A stretch of DNA of 64,000 bases, taken from contig BQMF02000004.1 in the NCBI GenBank assembly GCA_027922465.2, positions 1 to 64,000 on the forward strand, given 5' to 3'. This stretch comes from Turritopsis dohrnii (taxonomy: Eukaryota > Cnidaria > Hydrozoa > Anthoathecata > Oceaniidae). Every line of letters starts with the position of its first letter. Within the stretch, counting starts at the first letter, position 1. The position numbers and the translations under genes are program-made. This document shows positions 8,291-20,700 of the stretch, piece by piece. The notes under the pieces are model-generated. The model had not been told where the DNA came from, searched no databases, and worked only from the letters and a program-made list of their open reading frames with translations.

Positions 8291-8855
8291 AATATCCAGT
8301 TAGAAATGTCTTATATTCCTCGTCAAAGTACCAATCCCACACCCTATCCGGATGCATGGTAACTTCCACCAACTCGTAATAGAGATCTTTTCCGAATCGA
8401 CGCTTGTGATGATAGCGGAACAAGTCTTCATGTATAGCGCCATAACCTAACCAACTTCGACAGAGTGCTACAATTATAAAGTCCCCATTGGAAGCAGCAA
8501 ACTCCATTGCCTCATCAAACGCCGTCGCACTATATTCCTTGCAGAGTTTAACTATCTTGATGTGGCCCTGGTCAGCTGCTACTCTCATTGCCCAGTCAAA
8601 ATCAGTCGCACCCCACTCCTTGCAGAGTTTAATGATCTGGATGTGACCCTTGGAAGCTGCTGCTAGCATTGCGCAGTCAAACTCTGTCGCGCCCCACTCC
8701 TTACAGAGTTTAACTATCTCGATGTGACCCTTGTAAGCTGCTAAGGCCATTGCCTTATTAAAATAGGTTGCACCATATTCCTTTAACAGTTTGAACTCCT
8801 CGATGTCACCATTGAGAGCTGCTATATTTATTGCTCTGTTAAACCTATCGTTCAT
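8283..8855 (-). CDS. Ankyrin-repeat protein carried by the Polinton-type element
   Basis: This 190-residue protein has about four to five 33-residue repeats of the type A..KGHIEIVKLCKEWGAT (about residues 10-145). A non-repeat C-terminus (FGKDLYYELVEV ... WDWYFDEEY) follows. The GHI.I.KLCKEWGAT consensus is the style found in giant-virus and nucleocytoplasmic-virus ankyrin proteins. Ankyrin repeats bind proteins, and in viruses they often target host factors; the target here is unknown. It is the most upstream gene seen in the element and shares its promoter-like sequence with PolB. It is not a standard Polinton core gene, so I read it as cargo. Confidence 0.75.
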   Translation of the reverse strand: MNDRFNRAINIAALNGDIEEFKLLKEYGATYFNKAMALAAYKGHIEIVKLCKEWGATEFDCAMLAAASKGHIQIIKLCKEWGATDFDWAMRVAADQGHIKIVKLCKEYSATAFDEAMEFAASNGDFIIVALCRSWLGYGAIHEDLFRYHHKRRFGKDLYYELVEVTMHPDRVWDWYFDEEYKTFLTGYFQ

Positions 8856-8870
8856 CCTTTATTATATACA
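8856..8870 (-). promoter_or_regulatory. TATA-like motif abutting the ankyrin-gene start
   Basis: TGTATATAATAAAGG on the minus strand is identical to the motif before PolB (8178-8192). The flanking ~45 bases are also shared. Confidence 0.6.
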
Positions 8871-8914
8871 ATTTTTCAACTTGGGAATTTTTTACGAGTG
8901 GACAGAACTGACGC

Positions 8915-8940
8915 ATGAGTCAGGGAATTCCCTGACTCAT
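8915..8940. repeat. Perfect 26-base palindrome
   Basis: ATGAGTCAGGGAA and its exact complement TTCCCTGACTCAT meet without a spacer. The half-site TGAGTCA is an AP-1-type sequence. It lies upstream of the ankyrin gene near the presumed end of the element. Confidence 0.85.
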
Positions 8941-9021
8941 TTGATGAATTTTTTATGAGTGGGGATTTCCCTACTTTCGAGGAGGGGAATTCAACCGTGA
9001 CCGACGAGTCGATGAAACTGC

Positions 9022-9150
9022 TGACGTCAGCATTCATTTTGGGGTGGTTTTGATTGATGACTTCGATGATGTGCTGACGTCAACACTTTTCGACGATAGT
9101 GCTGACGTCAATACTTTTCGACGATAATGCTGACGTCAACATTTTTCGAC
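9022..9150. repeat. 28-base tandem repeat with CRE-type TGACGTCA sites
   Basis: TGACGTCA octamers occur at 9022-9029, 9075-9082, 9103-9110 and 9131-9138. The last three are in 28-base tandem units of the form TGCTGACGTCAAcACTTTTCGACGAT. TGACGTCA is the consensus CREB/ATF site. The repeats sit between the Polinton genes and the BEL remnant, so they may be the subterminal region of the Polinton. Confidence 0.75.
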
Positions 9151-9196
9151 GCATGCGCAGAAGGGGTGGGCACTTTGTCATTTTTACCGATTTTTT

Positions 9197-12073
9197 TTTC
9201 GCGAGTCGCTGCGGAGGGAGTCGGAAGCACTTGCGCAGTGTGTGCGCTACAATCCGCAATATACTATCTCTGCCCTGTCCAAGGACGAATACCCTGACGT
9301 CGACCAAATCGTGAACAGTGACTTATATGTTGATGATTGCATATCGGGTGAAGTTGACGATGATGCTGCGAAAAAACGAGCTGACGAAATGGAAATCGTA
9401 CTTAGTCGTGGCGGATTTGGGCTAAAAGGATTTACGTTCAGTGGTGACGACCCCCCAGCATCACTTACAAAGGATGGTGAATCAATTGGTGTTGGAGGTC
9501 TTATTTGGTATCCACGAGCAGACAAAATTTCCATAGATATATGTGAGTTAAACTTTGCCAAAAAACAACGAGGGAAGAAACCAATCATTCAAGTCGGTGT
9601 CATACCTTCAAAACTTACAAGGCGTCATTGCGTTTCGAAAGTTAGTGAGCTGTTCGACATCACCGGAAAATTGACACCTGTCACAGCTGCATTCAAGCTC
9701 GATCTACACAACCTCATTGGACTTGGATTGAGTTGGGATGATTCCATTCCTGATAATCTCAGACCGATCTGGGAAACGAATTTTCAGATGATGCAAGAAA
9801 TCAAAACCATCAAGTATGCAAGAACAATTGTACCTTCCGATGCAGTCAATTTGAAGATCAATACAATCGATTTTGGGGATGCAAGTAAGCAAATTGCTGC
9901 TGTCTCAATTTACGCCAGGATGCTTCGTACAAACGGTGAATATTCTTCTCAATTGATCTTTTCTCGATCGAAAATCATCTCACCAACAACTCAACCTCGT
10001 GCAGAACTTATTGCTGCAGTTTTGAATGCTCACACTGGCGAGGTGGTCAAACGCGCTCTCAAATCAAAGTATGATGGGTCAGTGAAGTTAACCGATAGTA
10101 CAATCGTCCTACATTGGATCAGTAACGACGAGCTCACTCTGAAACCATTCGTACGCAATCGAATCATCGATATTAAACGTTTCACATCACCTGAAGATTG
10201 GTATTACAACAACACGAAGTACATGTTAGCTGATGTTGCAACTAGACGTGGTGCCAAACTGAGCGACATCGAAAGTAATTCAAGATGGATCAATGGCGAT
10301 ACGTGGATGTCAACTGATGTGATTGACTTTCCTGTAAAGACTGTAAGTCAGATTGTTCTTGATTCTTCTGATTTGTCTCATATCAAGAAAGAAGCTACCT
10401 TCGAAGGCAATCATCAAGAGGCATACTCCAAAACTTCTGAACGGTCGTTGCTTCCAGTCGAAGTAAGAGAACGTTACTCTTACTCGAAATACTTATTAGA
10501 TCCCAACAGATTTCGTTTTACAAAAGTTGTAAGAATTCTTGCTCTCGTCATTAAATATCTGCAAAAACTTAGATATTTAGCACATCTCAAGCGTGATGTC
10601 CAAACGAGTGTTCAGCAACCAACCTTCAAAGATGATCCACGTCTCAATGATCAACTCAAACTTGCGGAGTCCTACTTTTGGCGTAAAGGAACTAAAGAAG
10701 TCAAAAGATTCGTCAGTGCAGACAAATTCAAACGTATATCAACTGAAGTAAATGGTGTCCTAACGTACACAGGACGCATACTACCAAATGAAGAAATCAA
10801 TATCGTGACACCAATGACACGAATCATGAAAGATTTACACCAAACTGTATTTTGTGTGCCAATTCTGGAAAAGCATTCACCACTGGCATACGCTATCCTA
10901 CAAGAAGTACACTGGTTCAACAAGATCGTCAAACACTCAGGAATTGAGTCAGTATTACGCTACGCATCAAAAGTCGCCCACATTATTGAAGGCCGTGAAG
11001 TGGCGAAAAGGGTAAAACGAAATTGTAAGCTTTGTCGCTATCTTGAAAAGAGACGCATCAAGGTTTCGATGGGGAAAACCCATCAATCCTGTTTGACAAT
11101 CGCACCTGCTTTTTATAACACCCAGTCTGATTTGGCTGGACCATTTCTAGCATACAGCCCATTCAACAAACGGAAAACAGTCAAGATTTGGTTAACAATT
11201 TTCTGCTGTTGCACAACATCAACCATCTCAATTAAAACCATGGATGATTATAGTACACCATCATTTCTACTCTCGCTTACTCGCTTCGCTTGTGATAACG
11301 GTTATCCAATGAATATGTTCGTAGATCAAGGAAGTCAAATCGTCAAAGGCTGCGATGAATCAAGAATCAATTTCAAGGATCTCCAAAATCGTTTACACAT
11401 TGATGTCAAGATGAATTTCGAGATATGCCCTATCGGCGGGCACAACTACAATGGAAAGGTTGAGCGAAAAATCCGTGAAGTCAAGTTATCAATAAACAAG
11501 TCGTTCTTGGGAAAGAGATTATCGATTCTGCATTGGGAGACCTTAGCGTCTGAAGTCGCCAACTCAATGAACGATCTCCCTCTGGCACTCAATGGTATTG
11601 TGTCGGATTATGATACAATGGATTTGATCACTCCAAATCGCCTAAAGTTGGGACGAAATAATGACCGTAGTCCAACAGAACCACTTACCCTATCAAGAGA
11701 TCCATCCAAGATTATCGAAACAAACACCAAGATCTTCGACACTTGGTTCGATAACTGGCTAATCAACCATGTCCCAAAACTCGCGCATCAGCCAAAGTGG
11801 TTCGAGCAAGATAGAGATGTGATGATTGGTGATGTCGTGTTATTTCTCAAAAACGATTCTCCTCTCAATTCAACATACAAACACGGTATCATTAGAGATA
11901 TCATCATTGGTAGAGATTCGAAAATTCGCAAAGTCAAGGTAGCCTACAAGAATCATAATGAGAACGTCTTCCGTGAGACCAATCGTGCTGTACGAGAACT
12001 GATTGTCATACATCAAGTGGATGAAATCGACCTTGCTGTTGGTTTAAATGAAATGTTTGAAAATTCCAGATAA
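9197..12073 (+). pseudogene. 5'-truncated BEL/Pao retrotransposon pol (RT end, protease-like, RNase H, integrase)
   Basis: A long frame, open from about 9197, begins just before the RT catalytic YVDD (SDLYVDDCISG). Gag, the usual protease position and most of RT are therefore missing. Then follow the Pao-type conserved block after RT (SKVSELFDITGKLTPV), RNase H (PRAELIAAVLNAH), and an integrase with a zinc-binding region (CKLCRY). The core shows Asp in QSDLAGPF, Asp in MFVDQGSQI and Glu in NGKVERKIRE, and a BEL-specific C-terminal domain (DVMIGDVVLFLKND ... RAVRELIVIH) ends it. The remaining ~950 codons have no internal stop. Truncation lies at the border with the CRE repeats, suggesting that the Polinton end and this remnant meet there. 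Confidence 0.85.
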
Positions 12074-12097
12074 CTTTTCGAATCTGCTTGGGGGCAG

Positions 12098-12838
12098 TGT
12101 AAAAGGATTTATGACTTCTAAAAGTCATCTGGGAAAACATTTTTTACGATAATTTTATTACGTAATTTGCCTTTTCTTTATTGCACGTTTGTACACGTCA
12201 CAGCCTTTGGGGATTTCTCGCCCATTCTCGCGCGTTTATTTGCTTGTCATTTTTTTGTTATTTCTCAGTCGCAGATTTATTTCACACAGTGAGGTCGTGT
12301 GAGCGTAGAATTTATCATTCTCTATTTCAAGTTTTATTTCAACGTCTAGTCAAATTTTTGGACCTATGCTTGGGCAACTTGGTAAGATTTATTTTATTTA
12401 TTCTATTCTATATCTAATCTATTCTATATGCTCAAAATCTAAATATTGATTATTTAATTTTATTAGAATTTTTCATTTTACTTTCTACATTTTGCGATAC
12501 TTGTTTTCACTTGTTCTCCGTTCATTTGTTCATGGCACGTTCGTGCTCAGGCTCCTTTTTTCACTTTCCGTATTTATAGCCTAGTTATCATTTATAATAT
12601 ATTTATCAAATTTTTCGTAAGCAATTTTCAGTCAAATTCATATTTCTAGTCAGTTTATAGTCATTTTTCTTGTCATTTATCATTTGTCATTTTGTCATTA
12701 GTCTTTTGTCATTAGTCTTTTTCTTTTCTATATTTAATTCTTAGTTTGAACAATAATCAATTATCAATACCAATATCAATTTGTCAATTTGTTACAAACA
12801 CCCTAGCGAGTCCCGCTACACTGTTAAGTGTAGTTACA
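12098..12838 (+). repeat. Probable 3' LTR of the BEL/Pao element
   Basis: A purine-rich tract (TTGGGGGCAG, 12088-12097) follows the pol stop and is followed by TGTAAAAGG, a likely LTR start. Possible TG...CA ends are ACA at 12800, 12820 or 12838, so the right border is uncertain by ~40 bases. There is no 5' LTR in the window to compare with. Confidence 0.5.
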
Positions 12839-12883
12839 ATACATTTATCATATCTGTTGTAATATTTAGGAATTTGAACTTAC

Positions 12884-15800
12884 TTCACAATCACATAAAC
12901 CGTTTCCAAGGCTAGGGATAAATTTTGTTGAACAACAACGCTTTTGAATGTTTGTCCTCAATTCATCGCTAAACGGATCATTGTCTACCTTTTTTTGACT
13001 AGGTGACTTTGGTGAAAAATTCCATAGACCAGTTGCAGTATCAAATACATCTTGCCACTAAAAGATATGATATGAGTTTTATATCCTTAGAAATATTATA
13101 GCAACAACATAGGGAAAAAAAACAGTAAAAACATAACACAGCACTCACCCGCTCTTCAGGCAATACAGCAGGAACATCCGAATCATGTTCGTCAAAATCT
13201 TCATCTGGAAGATCTTCACCCAGTACTTCTCTTTCAATATGCTCCATGTAAAATTTCTGAAATACTGCCAGGTGAGGACATAAAGCCACATTATGATGTA
13301 AAGATTTTACATTCCTACAAGAGCCTTCGCCAAACTTGCAAATCGATGAGTGACATTTAACTATTGTTTTGGTGGTTTTTGGTACATTAAATAATGTAAC
13401 AAATTCTGCATCAGAATTAGCGATTACCGAAAAGCGGTCAACACCAGCTTTAGATGGTAAAGGAAAAACAGGAACCAAATAACATTCTTTACCAGAGTTT
13501 ATTTTGGAAATATTTAAATGGTACGGTAACTCAGCTTCAGGGTGGAGTTGTAGCTGTAGAATTTCATCCAGCAATCTGGAATGACAGCATCCAGAATGAT
13601 GGAAACTAGCAGTGGCATACGTTGAACAGAAGCATTCAAGTAGCGTTTGATTTTCGTACAATTTGGCTGATACAGTGACAAAATCGTTTGACTAGAAGAA
13701 AAATCTTGACTAATGAAATGTTGCATCTGTTTTTTATTGAGGAGAAATTTGGACAAGAAATAAAACATACAAGAAAATCTCCTGTTTCACAGTTATAAGC
13801 ATTCATAATAACAACATGAGTTGTTTCATTCAAAACCCTCCAAGCAAGAACACCATTTCGAAAGAGTTCTCCACAGTAGTACTGATAAAGAGTACGTGAG
13901 ACTTCAGATGTGAATGCTTGATATGTCTAAATGAGAAAGCGGTTCTTGAAAGCCAAAATCTGATGATTATAAAACATGCATAAGTAATGCTGAAACTGGT
14001 CATACATACATGTTGTTCTGGATTAGATATAGATAGATCAATATCAAGTTCACCATTCTATAAAAAAAACATAATGTAACTTTGGTTTTCTTAAACTATT
14101 AGAATTACCCTAAATAATTTATCTGTACCTCAATGTCATCAATTTCATGATTTTCATCTTGATTAGTGGCATTTATTTCTATAGTGGCCTAATAACAAAA
14201 CGATAAGCATATACTGCCAGCTATTTCAGTATACTAGAATAGACTATTATTTAGTGTACTTACTTGATGTTCCACATAATTATCATGTTGGCTACATTGA
14301 TTAGTATTAGCTCTTTCAACACTCAAAGTCTAAAAAATAAAAAATAAAACATTAAGATGTAAATTGTAACAGAAAACCTGAAGATAAGAAATAATTTGCA
14401 AAACAAAGGTTTTAACCTCACAATTATCATCTTAAATAGATAAGTTTACCTGTGGAGTAAAATACTGTAAAACTTCAGCAAGAGTTTTTTTTACAATTCT
14501 TGTTTTATTTGATTTTGATTCCTTAAAAGTGGATTTAGAGTATCGAATTTCAACGGGATGCATCAAAACGTTCAAAAGTGTGTCATATATTATATCCAGG
14601 GATTCATCACGATAACACCAGGCTTGAATTATTTTATTTCTTGGTGATCCAGGATAACGTCTGGAAGAATTTGAGAATTTTTGTTCATGTTTTATTTTCG
14701 ATGTTTCATTCAACCACTTCCATTTATGGTAGTTAGGTAGACAGTTGATCATTTCAAATTGGGATTCCAGAGTAACTTCTTCATCATATTTTTCATAAAT
14801 ATTTTTTGTTGCAACTAGCCTTGTGGGGTTGCTTCTGAATTGAAGAAGACTGTTTTCCCATCCAGTAGATGTTGGCTGTGTAGAAATGAAGTATCTAAAA
14901 GATCAGATATATACAGCATATGACAGAACATTGAAAAAAAATTAAACAAACTAGTTGTAACTAGTTTTTGTCTGAATAAATAATGTATCCAAACAAACTT
15001 TACCGTTGCATATTTTGGTTAGGTAGATTTTCTTCCCATCTTAGATGACGATTAACAACCAAACAAACAAGAAATTCACAATTAAAATGCCCTTTATTCA
15101 TATCCTCAATAAATTGAACAAAACTGTTATTCACACCAAATTTTTTCCCATATATCAATCGCTTGAATGCTTGGTAATTTACCACTGTTTCATCTGAAAA
15201 AGGTTAATAAAAATAGTAAATATATACATACATTTTTTTCCGGAGTCATTTTCGGTGATTTTCTTTGTAGTGCATTTGTGTCTTTTGTCCTTTGTTATTC
15301 GTCGTTGTGTTTGAGTCTTTGTTGTCTCATTGTTCTATGTCTTTAGGGAAGTTATTGTGTACTGTAATTTGAAGTGTCATCTATAAAGTTTATTGTTGTA
15401 AAGTGCTTGTATGTTGCGTATGTGGAAGTATCATGAACTAAAGTGTATTTAATATGATTTTATTAAGTCTTTTGTTTAAGTCTACTTTTGTAAAAACTTA
15501 TGTGCATAAATCTTTGCTTTAGAGTCTTCTCATAAATATGTAAAAGAAGAATGGTTGTTTATTGTTGGCCATTACAGTTGGGATCATCAAAGGTATATAC
15601 TTTATTTTTCTTACTTTTTCTTCGACTGCTATACATCGATGTTTGCCTTTCTGCATCAACTTCAACATCTCTTTTGGTATACACATTATATGGCCATACT
15701 GCTACACCGAGTTGTGTTTTGATCTTATCACTTGCAATGTTGGCAAAATAACCATCATATGCAGCATACTCAAAAAATCTAGCAATATAAGATATTTCAC

Positions 15801-16544
15801 TATCCACCTGAACTTTTACAACGGCGCAGTAGAAAATACCGTCAACAGTATTTGATGATGCTAAAGAAAGTAATGCATCTTCTGCAAACAGCAATGGGCA
15901 CGGTTTTCCGAAATATCCACAAGTTAAATAATCAGCAATTAAAGATTCCAAAACAATTGCATCATGACATTTTTCGATGTTTTCCATGACAATTTTGACA
16001 AGATCTAAAACAAAAATATACATATTTGTTATTGGACCAAATACCGTCCTGCTGTCTAATTCTGAAAGGCCTTCCTAATTTTGAATAAAAAGTATACATC
16101 CATACTCACTGAATACAGGTGCAACTCTCGCGGTATGGATGTATATTTCCATGACCAGTTTTCAGAATTAGGAAGGCTGTTCAGAATTAGGCAGGGGGCA
16201 GTAGTTCATTACATTAAAAAAGGAAAACATTTGCACTTATATATACCTAAGTTTGTAGTACAGTCTGTTGTTACCTCTGATGCCTGAATGAAGTTAAGGG
16301 GAAAAACAATCATTGAACAGCTTTGAGATATTATAAAAAGAGTTCAACAATAATTGTGAAACTATTGAATGAAAAACTGTAAATCTAAACTCTTTGTGAC
16401 ACATGTTACATACAGTGTCATAAAATGAAATAATAAAAATTATTATTGATCCATCAATTGCCTACTTAAAATAGAAATTGCCACACTAACCGTATCATTC
16501 CTGTGCAGCATTTCAATAGGTTGTGTGGTGGATGATGAATCCAT
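12884..16544 (-). CDS. Spliced gene, nine phase-consistent exons plus a tentative first exon, Cys/His-cluster protein, 3' end lost
   Basis: Hand-built exons, all GT-AG and joined in phase: 15615-16004, 15004-15193, 14450-14894, 14264-14329, 14129-14188, 14010-14057, 13771-13926, 13149-13691, 12884-13057. A possible first coding exon (16491-16544, beginning MDSSSTTQP) precedes them, but its phase does not match. Together they encode about 690 residues. The acidic middle (exons 5-7) is followed by a domain with many Cys and His (KCHSSICKFGEGSC ... LCPHLAVFQ), resembling SWIM-type fingers seen in proteins related to KDZ transposons or HMGXB3. That match is from memory and weak. The last visible exon ends at a good donor (GAA-GTAAGT), after which the BEL LTR begins within ~45 bases. 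The remaining exons are therefore missing or displaced. Confidence 0.6.
16047..16199. mobile_element. Hairpin MITE (~150 bp)
   Basis: Imperfect inverted arms contain CTAATTCTGAA..GCCTTCCTAATT on the left and the complement AATTAGGAAGGC..TTCAGAATTAG on the right. Nested inner arms contain TATACATCCATAC and GTATGGATGTATA. It lies in the 5' part of the spliced minus-strand gene, within an intron. Confidence 0.7.
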
Positions 16545-17632
16545 TTGTATTATATACTTCAAAACAAAATATAATGGTGATTGTAAAAGAGTGTATCATG
16601 AAAAATGGAAGGTACGTGGATAAATATTACACACAAAACTTTATTATACGAGTACTTTTTACATAATTACTATACTTACTTTCGTGATTATCCGCAAGTA
16701 GTAAAACGTAATTTGGAAATGATAAAAGGGTCCTATTATCAGGGACTTCTGGATAATTGAAAAAAATGAATATGAAAAAAATCGTAATGATAACTTCTAC
16801 ACAGAACTTTACGTGAAGTACAGTGCGTTGGCTTTATCTTCGTCTATCGTCGTTGCTAATTTTCGTTTCTTCCAGTCATTCGCAATAGGTTTCTAACCAT
16901 GCTTTTCGCAGTTCTTGACACCATTTTTACCATATCAACGCGTAAATAAACCATGACGTATTAACTTTACCATATATGGGATGGCCTCAAATTGTTAGAT
17001 GAACTGTATGTGAAGGGCGTAGAATTTTAGCTACAACTGGGAAAATGTGCACTAACCAAAATTCATTTGTCCTCCTTTGTGTTTTGTTACCTTTCTTTAG
17101 CATTTTCGCACTAAAGCATTTTTATTCTTGAACGATTAGTGTTTTGTTTTGATATTTGTGTTGGTTCATATATATATATATAAACATGTCTTTACATTTT
17201 AATTATAATACTTTCGTTATAGCTGATGTTATATCTGAATGAATATAGCTATAGTGCCTCTTTTGAATTGTCAATTTCTCTAAAAAGAGGATTCTTGTGA
17301 TGGAAATTAAGATGTTTTAGAGCTCAAAAGCTTGAGCTCACAAGTCTTTTGACAGTTATTGGAATGAAAACACTGATAGCTATGTATTATGTGTGTATCA
17401 AGCAAGTTGAGTTTATTGTAACGATTATATAGTTTTCATACACAATATTTTTCTTTGACCAATAATATTCTTATTTTATTTCAACCCAAACTTTCATGCC
17501 ACACAGCCAATAATCAACCTAACTTTATAAATCACTATTACCGTTATCGTACAGGTTCTCCATTGAATTTATCTTCGGTTTTGTATACTACATTTAAAAT
17601 AATTTTCTACCTCCATGAGTATTATGTTTATC
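16545..17632. other. Non-coding stretch
   Basis: I see no gene. AT-rich sequence with a short (TA)n run near 17169-17182. A segment near 16985 (CTCAAATTGTTAGATGAACTG) resembles the end of the MITE at 17633-17779. Confidence 0.4.
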
Positions 17633-17779
17633 CTAACAATTTCAGACCATCAAACTTCTCGGTGAAACGTCTCTTAAAAGAGTTTGGAAGAACGAGACAT
17701 CACGTGGCCAAATGCTCATCATCCCAAACAAATTTAACAAGGTTTTAACCATAAAGATTTGATGGTCTGAAATTGTTAG
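17633..17779. mobile_element. MITE with perfect 22-bp terminal inverted repeats
   Basis: CTAACAATTTCAGACCATCA at 17633 is exactly complementary to the 22 bases at 17758-17779. The 147-bp length, hairpin ends and lack of coding capacity fit a non-autonomous DNA transposon. Confidence 0.75.
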
Positions 17780-20700
17780 AAAAACTGTATGCTATGGATA
17801 ATATACCACACGCTCACAAAAGCTCGTTCAATCATGTGAAAGGTTAGAAGGATGATAAGGGGTCTCGGTTCCAGTCTGATGAGTCGGTTGGGTTTGGGAG
17901 TATTCATTCAGCAGTAGATGATCGACTGTGATTTAATGAAAGAAATCATGATTATTTCTACCCTATGATTTTGCAACACCTACCCCATTCTCTATTCATT
18001 AAGTTCATATTGTGGAACCGTGTTTAAAACCGTCGTTTCTCCTACTTCGCAATATGGGCACACGAGATTGATCTGCACTATTATATCTATTAAGGTGTGG
18101 TGGTGGTGCTCTGCACTTTTATGAAATAAGAACATACAGTCTCATTCGTTTTCAGGGTACTATATCGTGCTTCTTTTTTCAACATAATTCGAATCCTCAA
18201 GTTGTTTTGGGACGTCAAACATCACTCAGACTTATTTCACAATTATGACATGTCCTGAAGTCTTCAAGCCATGCGGCTTCTTGTTTACTATTAAAACGTT
18301 TGCCGCATTTTCCGTTTTCGCAGTTCTTCCGTTCAATGTTTTTGATTTGTTTCATAAAACCCATTATATTCAAACTATTTTAAATGCAATCAATGCATCA
18401 ACTTCATCTTCAGTTTATTTTTAACTCATGGTAGAAGATTTCAATTCAGGGCATGTGCACAAAGATGCTGAAAACACTATTATATGTTAATTAGAGCAAA
18501 GCACTTCGTCACCAGCTTTCTTTTCTTGCTGTTTATTTAAAACGAACATCCAACGTAAAGAACTCGAGAATTTCTTTCATAATTACAGTCGACTCTCAAA
18601 ATGTAGATTTCTCGCTTCTTCATCTTTTTGCTGTTCCCTTCTTCATCTGTTCCCTTTAGAGTTCAAGTTTTTGAAAATGAACTGAAATTAGAAAAGTTAT
18701 CATTGTTTATATGGTGAAATACATTATTCAACTGCCGCGTAATTTAACCAGAATTTACTTTACGGGGAGAAAGTTTCGCGGGGAGAAAGTTTCGCGTTTT
18801 CGCGTTTTTTGGTCATTTTCGCGAAAGTAAGTACCCGCAAAAAAGACTGACATACGGATTCGCGAAAGTTTCTCCCACGCGAAATGGCCTAGGAAGCCGA
18901 TTCGCGAAAAAGAAAAAAACAAAAACCTACTTTCACGTGTTTTTTAGTCTGGGAAATGAAGACCACATTTCTATCATAGCTCATTGTTAATTTTTAGTGC
19001 TGGTTGAGCAGGCTAGTGAACAAATCAAAAACATCATCAACAATCTTACCGAATGAAGGAGTAGCTTATCTCATGTAAGAAGATGTGTCGGTGTTGTGAT
19101 GTAAATCTGTGATGTGATGTTGGATGAAATATAATGATTGAGCACATATTGAAATTTTTCAAAATCAAGGCCTGCTATAAGTTTTGTTTTTCTAATGTAA
19201 AACTTACATTTCCTTGACATTTTGAATTTGAGATAAAAACTCAAATATCGATCAACATGCACATTTATCAAACTTTCTCCTGATTAGCCTGAATTCTATG
19301 TGACATTTTTTCATCTTCAGCATGAGACCTCTTGCTTCGACTTCATTTTTGAAACATAGATGCACAATACAGAATATCCCTCCTCACTAGTTGTTGCCAT
19401 GGCAAATCCCAATATTTATTTAGCCAGAGCTGCTTGATAAGGCTACAGCTCGCTTGAACAACCTCATTACCAAACCCCGTCGTATGGGTAAATTAATAGC
19501 AAATTTTCCAGATTCGCTCATTCTTGGTAAAGTTCCTAGCAGCTAGCAGAAGTTGAAGATGACAATGTTGCAAAAGTGTTGTCATGGCATATGGCAGGAG
19601 ACATGGATTGTGTAGTGACAACCACTACAGAAAAAGTAAGATCTTCAGAAACAGAGATACTGCATTTATCATTAAATTTATGTTGATGAGAATTTTTGTT
19701 GACAGTAAAGAAAACAAAATGTTTTTAGGCTAAACAAGTTTACAAAGAGTCACGTGGTACTCAGCAGGTTTTACCACTGGATTCCATATTCTGTAGAAAT
19801 CTGCCGGAACCGAATAAGTACAGATATTGCTTGACTCGTTTTTGTATGTGGTTCATTAAGTCCTTGTTATTGATTTGATTCTTTTCTTTCCAGATCTCTT
19901 CCGCATCAGAAGCTGAAAGGAAACTGGAAACCAAAGGACAATCCCACATATGCACATCATTTGCTGCGCAGTATATTATAGATATTTACTCCTTTTGCAT
20001 GTGAATTCACTGGATTGTTACTTGCAGATACACATGAATGAATTCCACTCAGAAGAAATGCAATCGAAATGCAAAGAATGTCTGGAGGATGAAAATCAGT
20101 TCAAAACTGTCGAAAGGAAACTCGGTGTGGTCCTGACAAAATATGAGATGCCGTCGTAACTGTTGTCAAGTTCAGCGACAGAAAACTGCCGCACATCAAA
20201 GCGTGTGACGAGTTCGTTGTTCTGCCTCTGTTAGTCCGCAAAAAATGAAAAAAGTTTTACCAGCATCTTCACCCAGACCATTACGTAATAGCGGATGAAC
20301 AAACATTGTAGAATACAAAATGGATTTCACTCTGTTATGTGACATAAGTATGGAGTGGTTATCATCACGACATCCACTGTCGTCATGTCGGATATTGTCG
20401 AAATACACAGACACAACAGTAAAGTTCGACATTGTTCATGAGGAATCTTTTTTATGTTTTCAAGATTGTAAATGGATGATCTTTGCATGTTTTTATAAAT
20501 GTTGGTGAAGATTTTCAATCAGATAATGTGAAAAAGACGCTTCCTCATTTTGTCTGATATTCTTTTCTAAATCAAAATCACTTTATTTTAATTTTGGTAT
20601 GAAATAAATATGCTGCTGCCTCGTTGAATAATGAAAAACTATTGATTTAATTTAACATTTAAACAGACTGCCACTACCTCAAAGTAACGAAATTTGAGAA

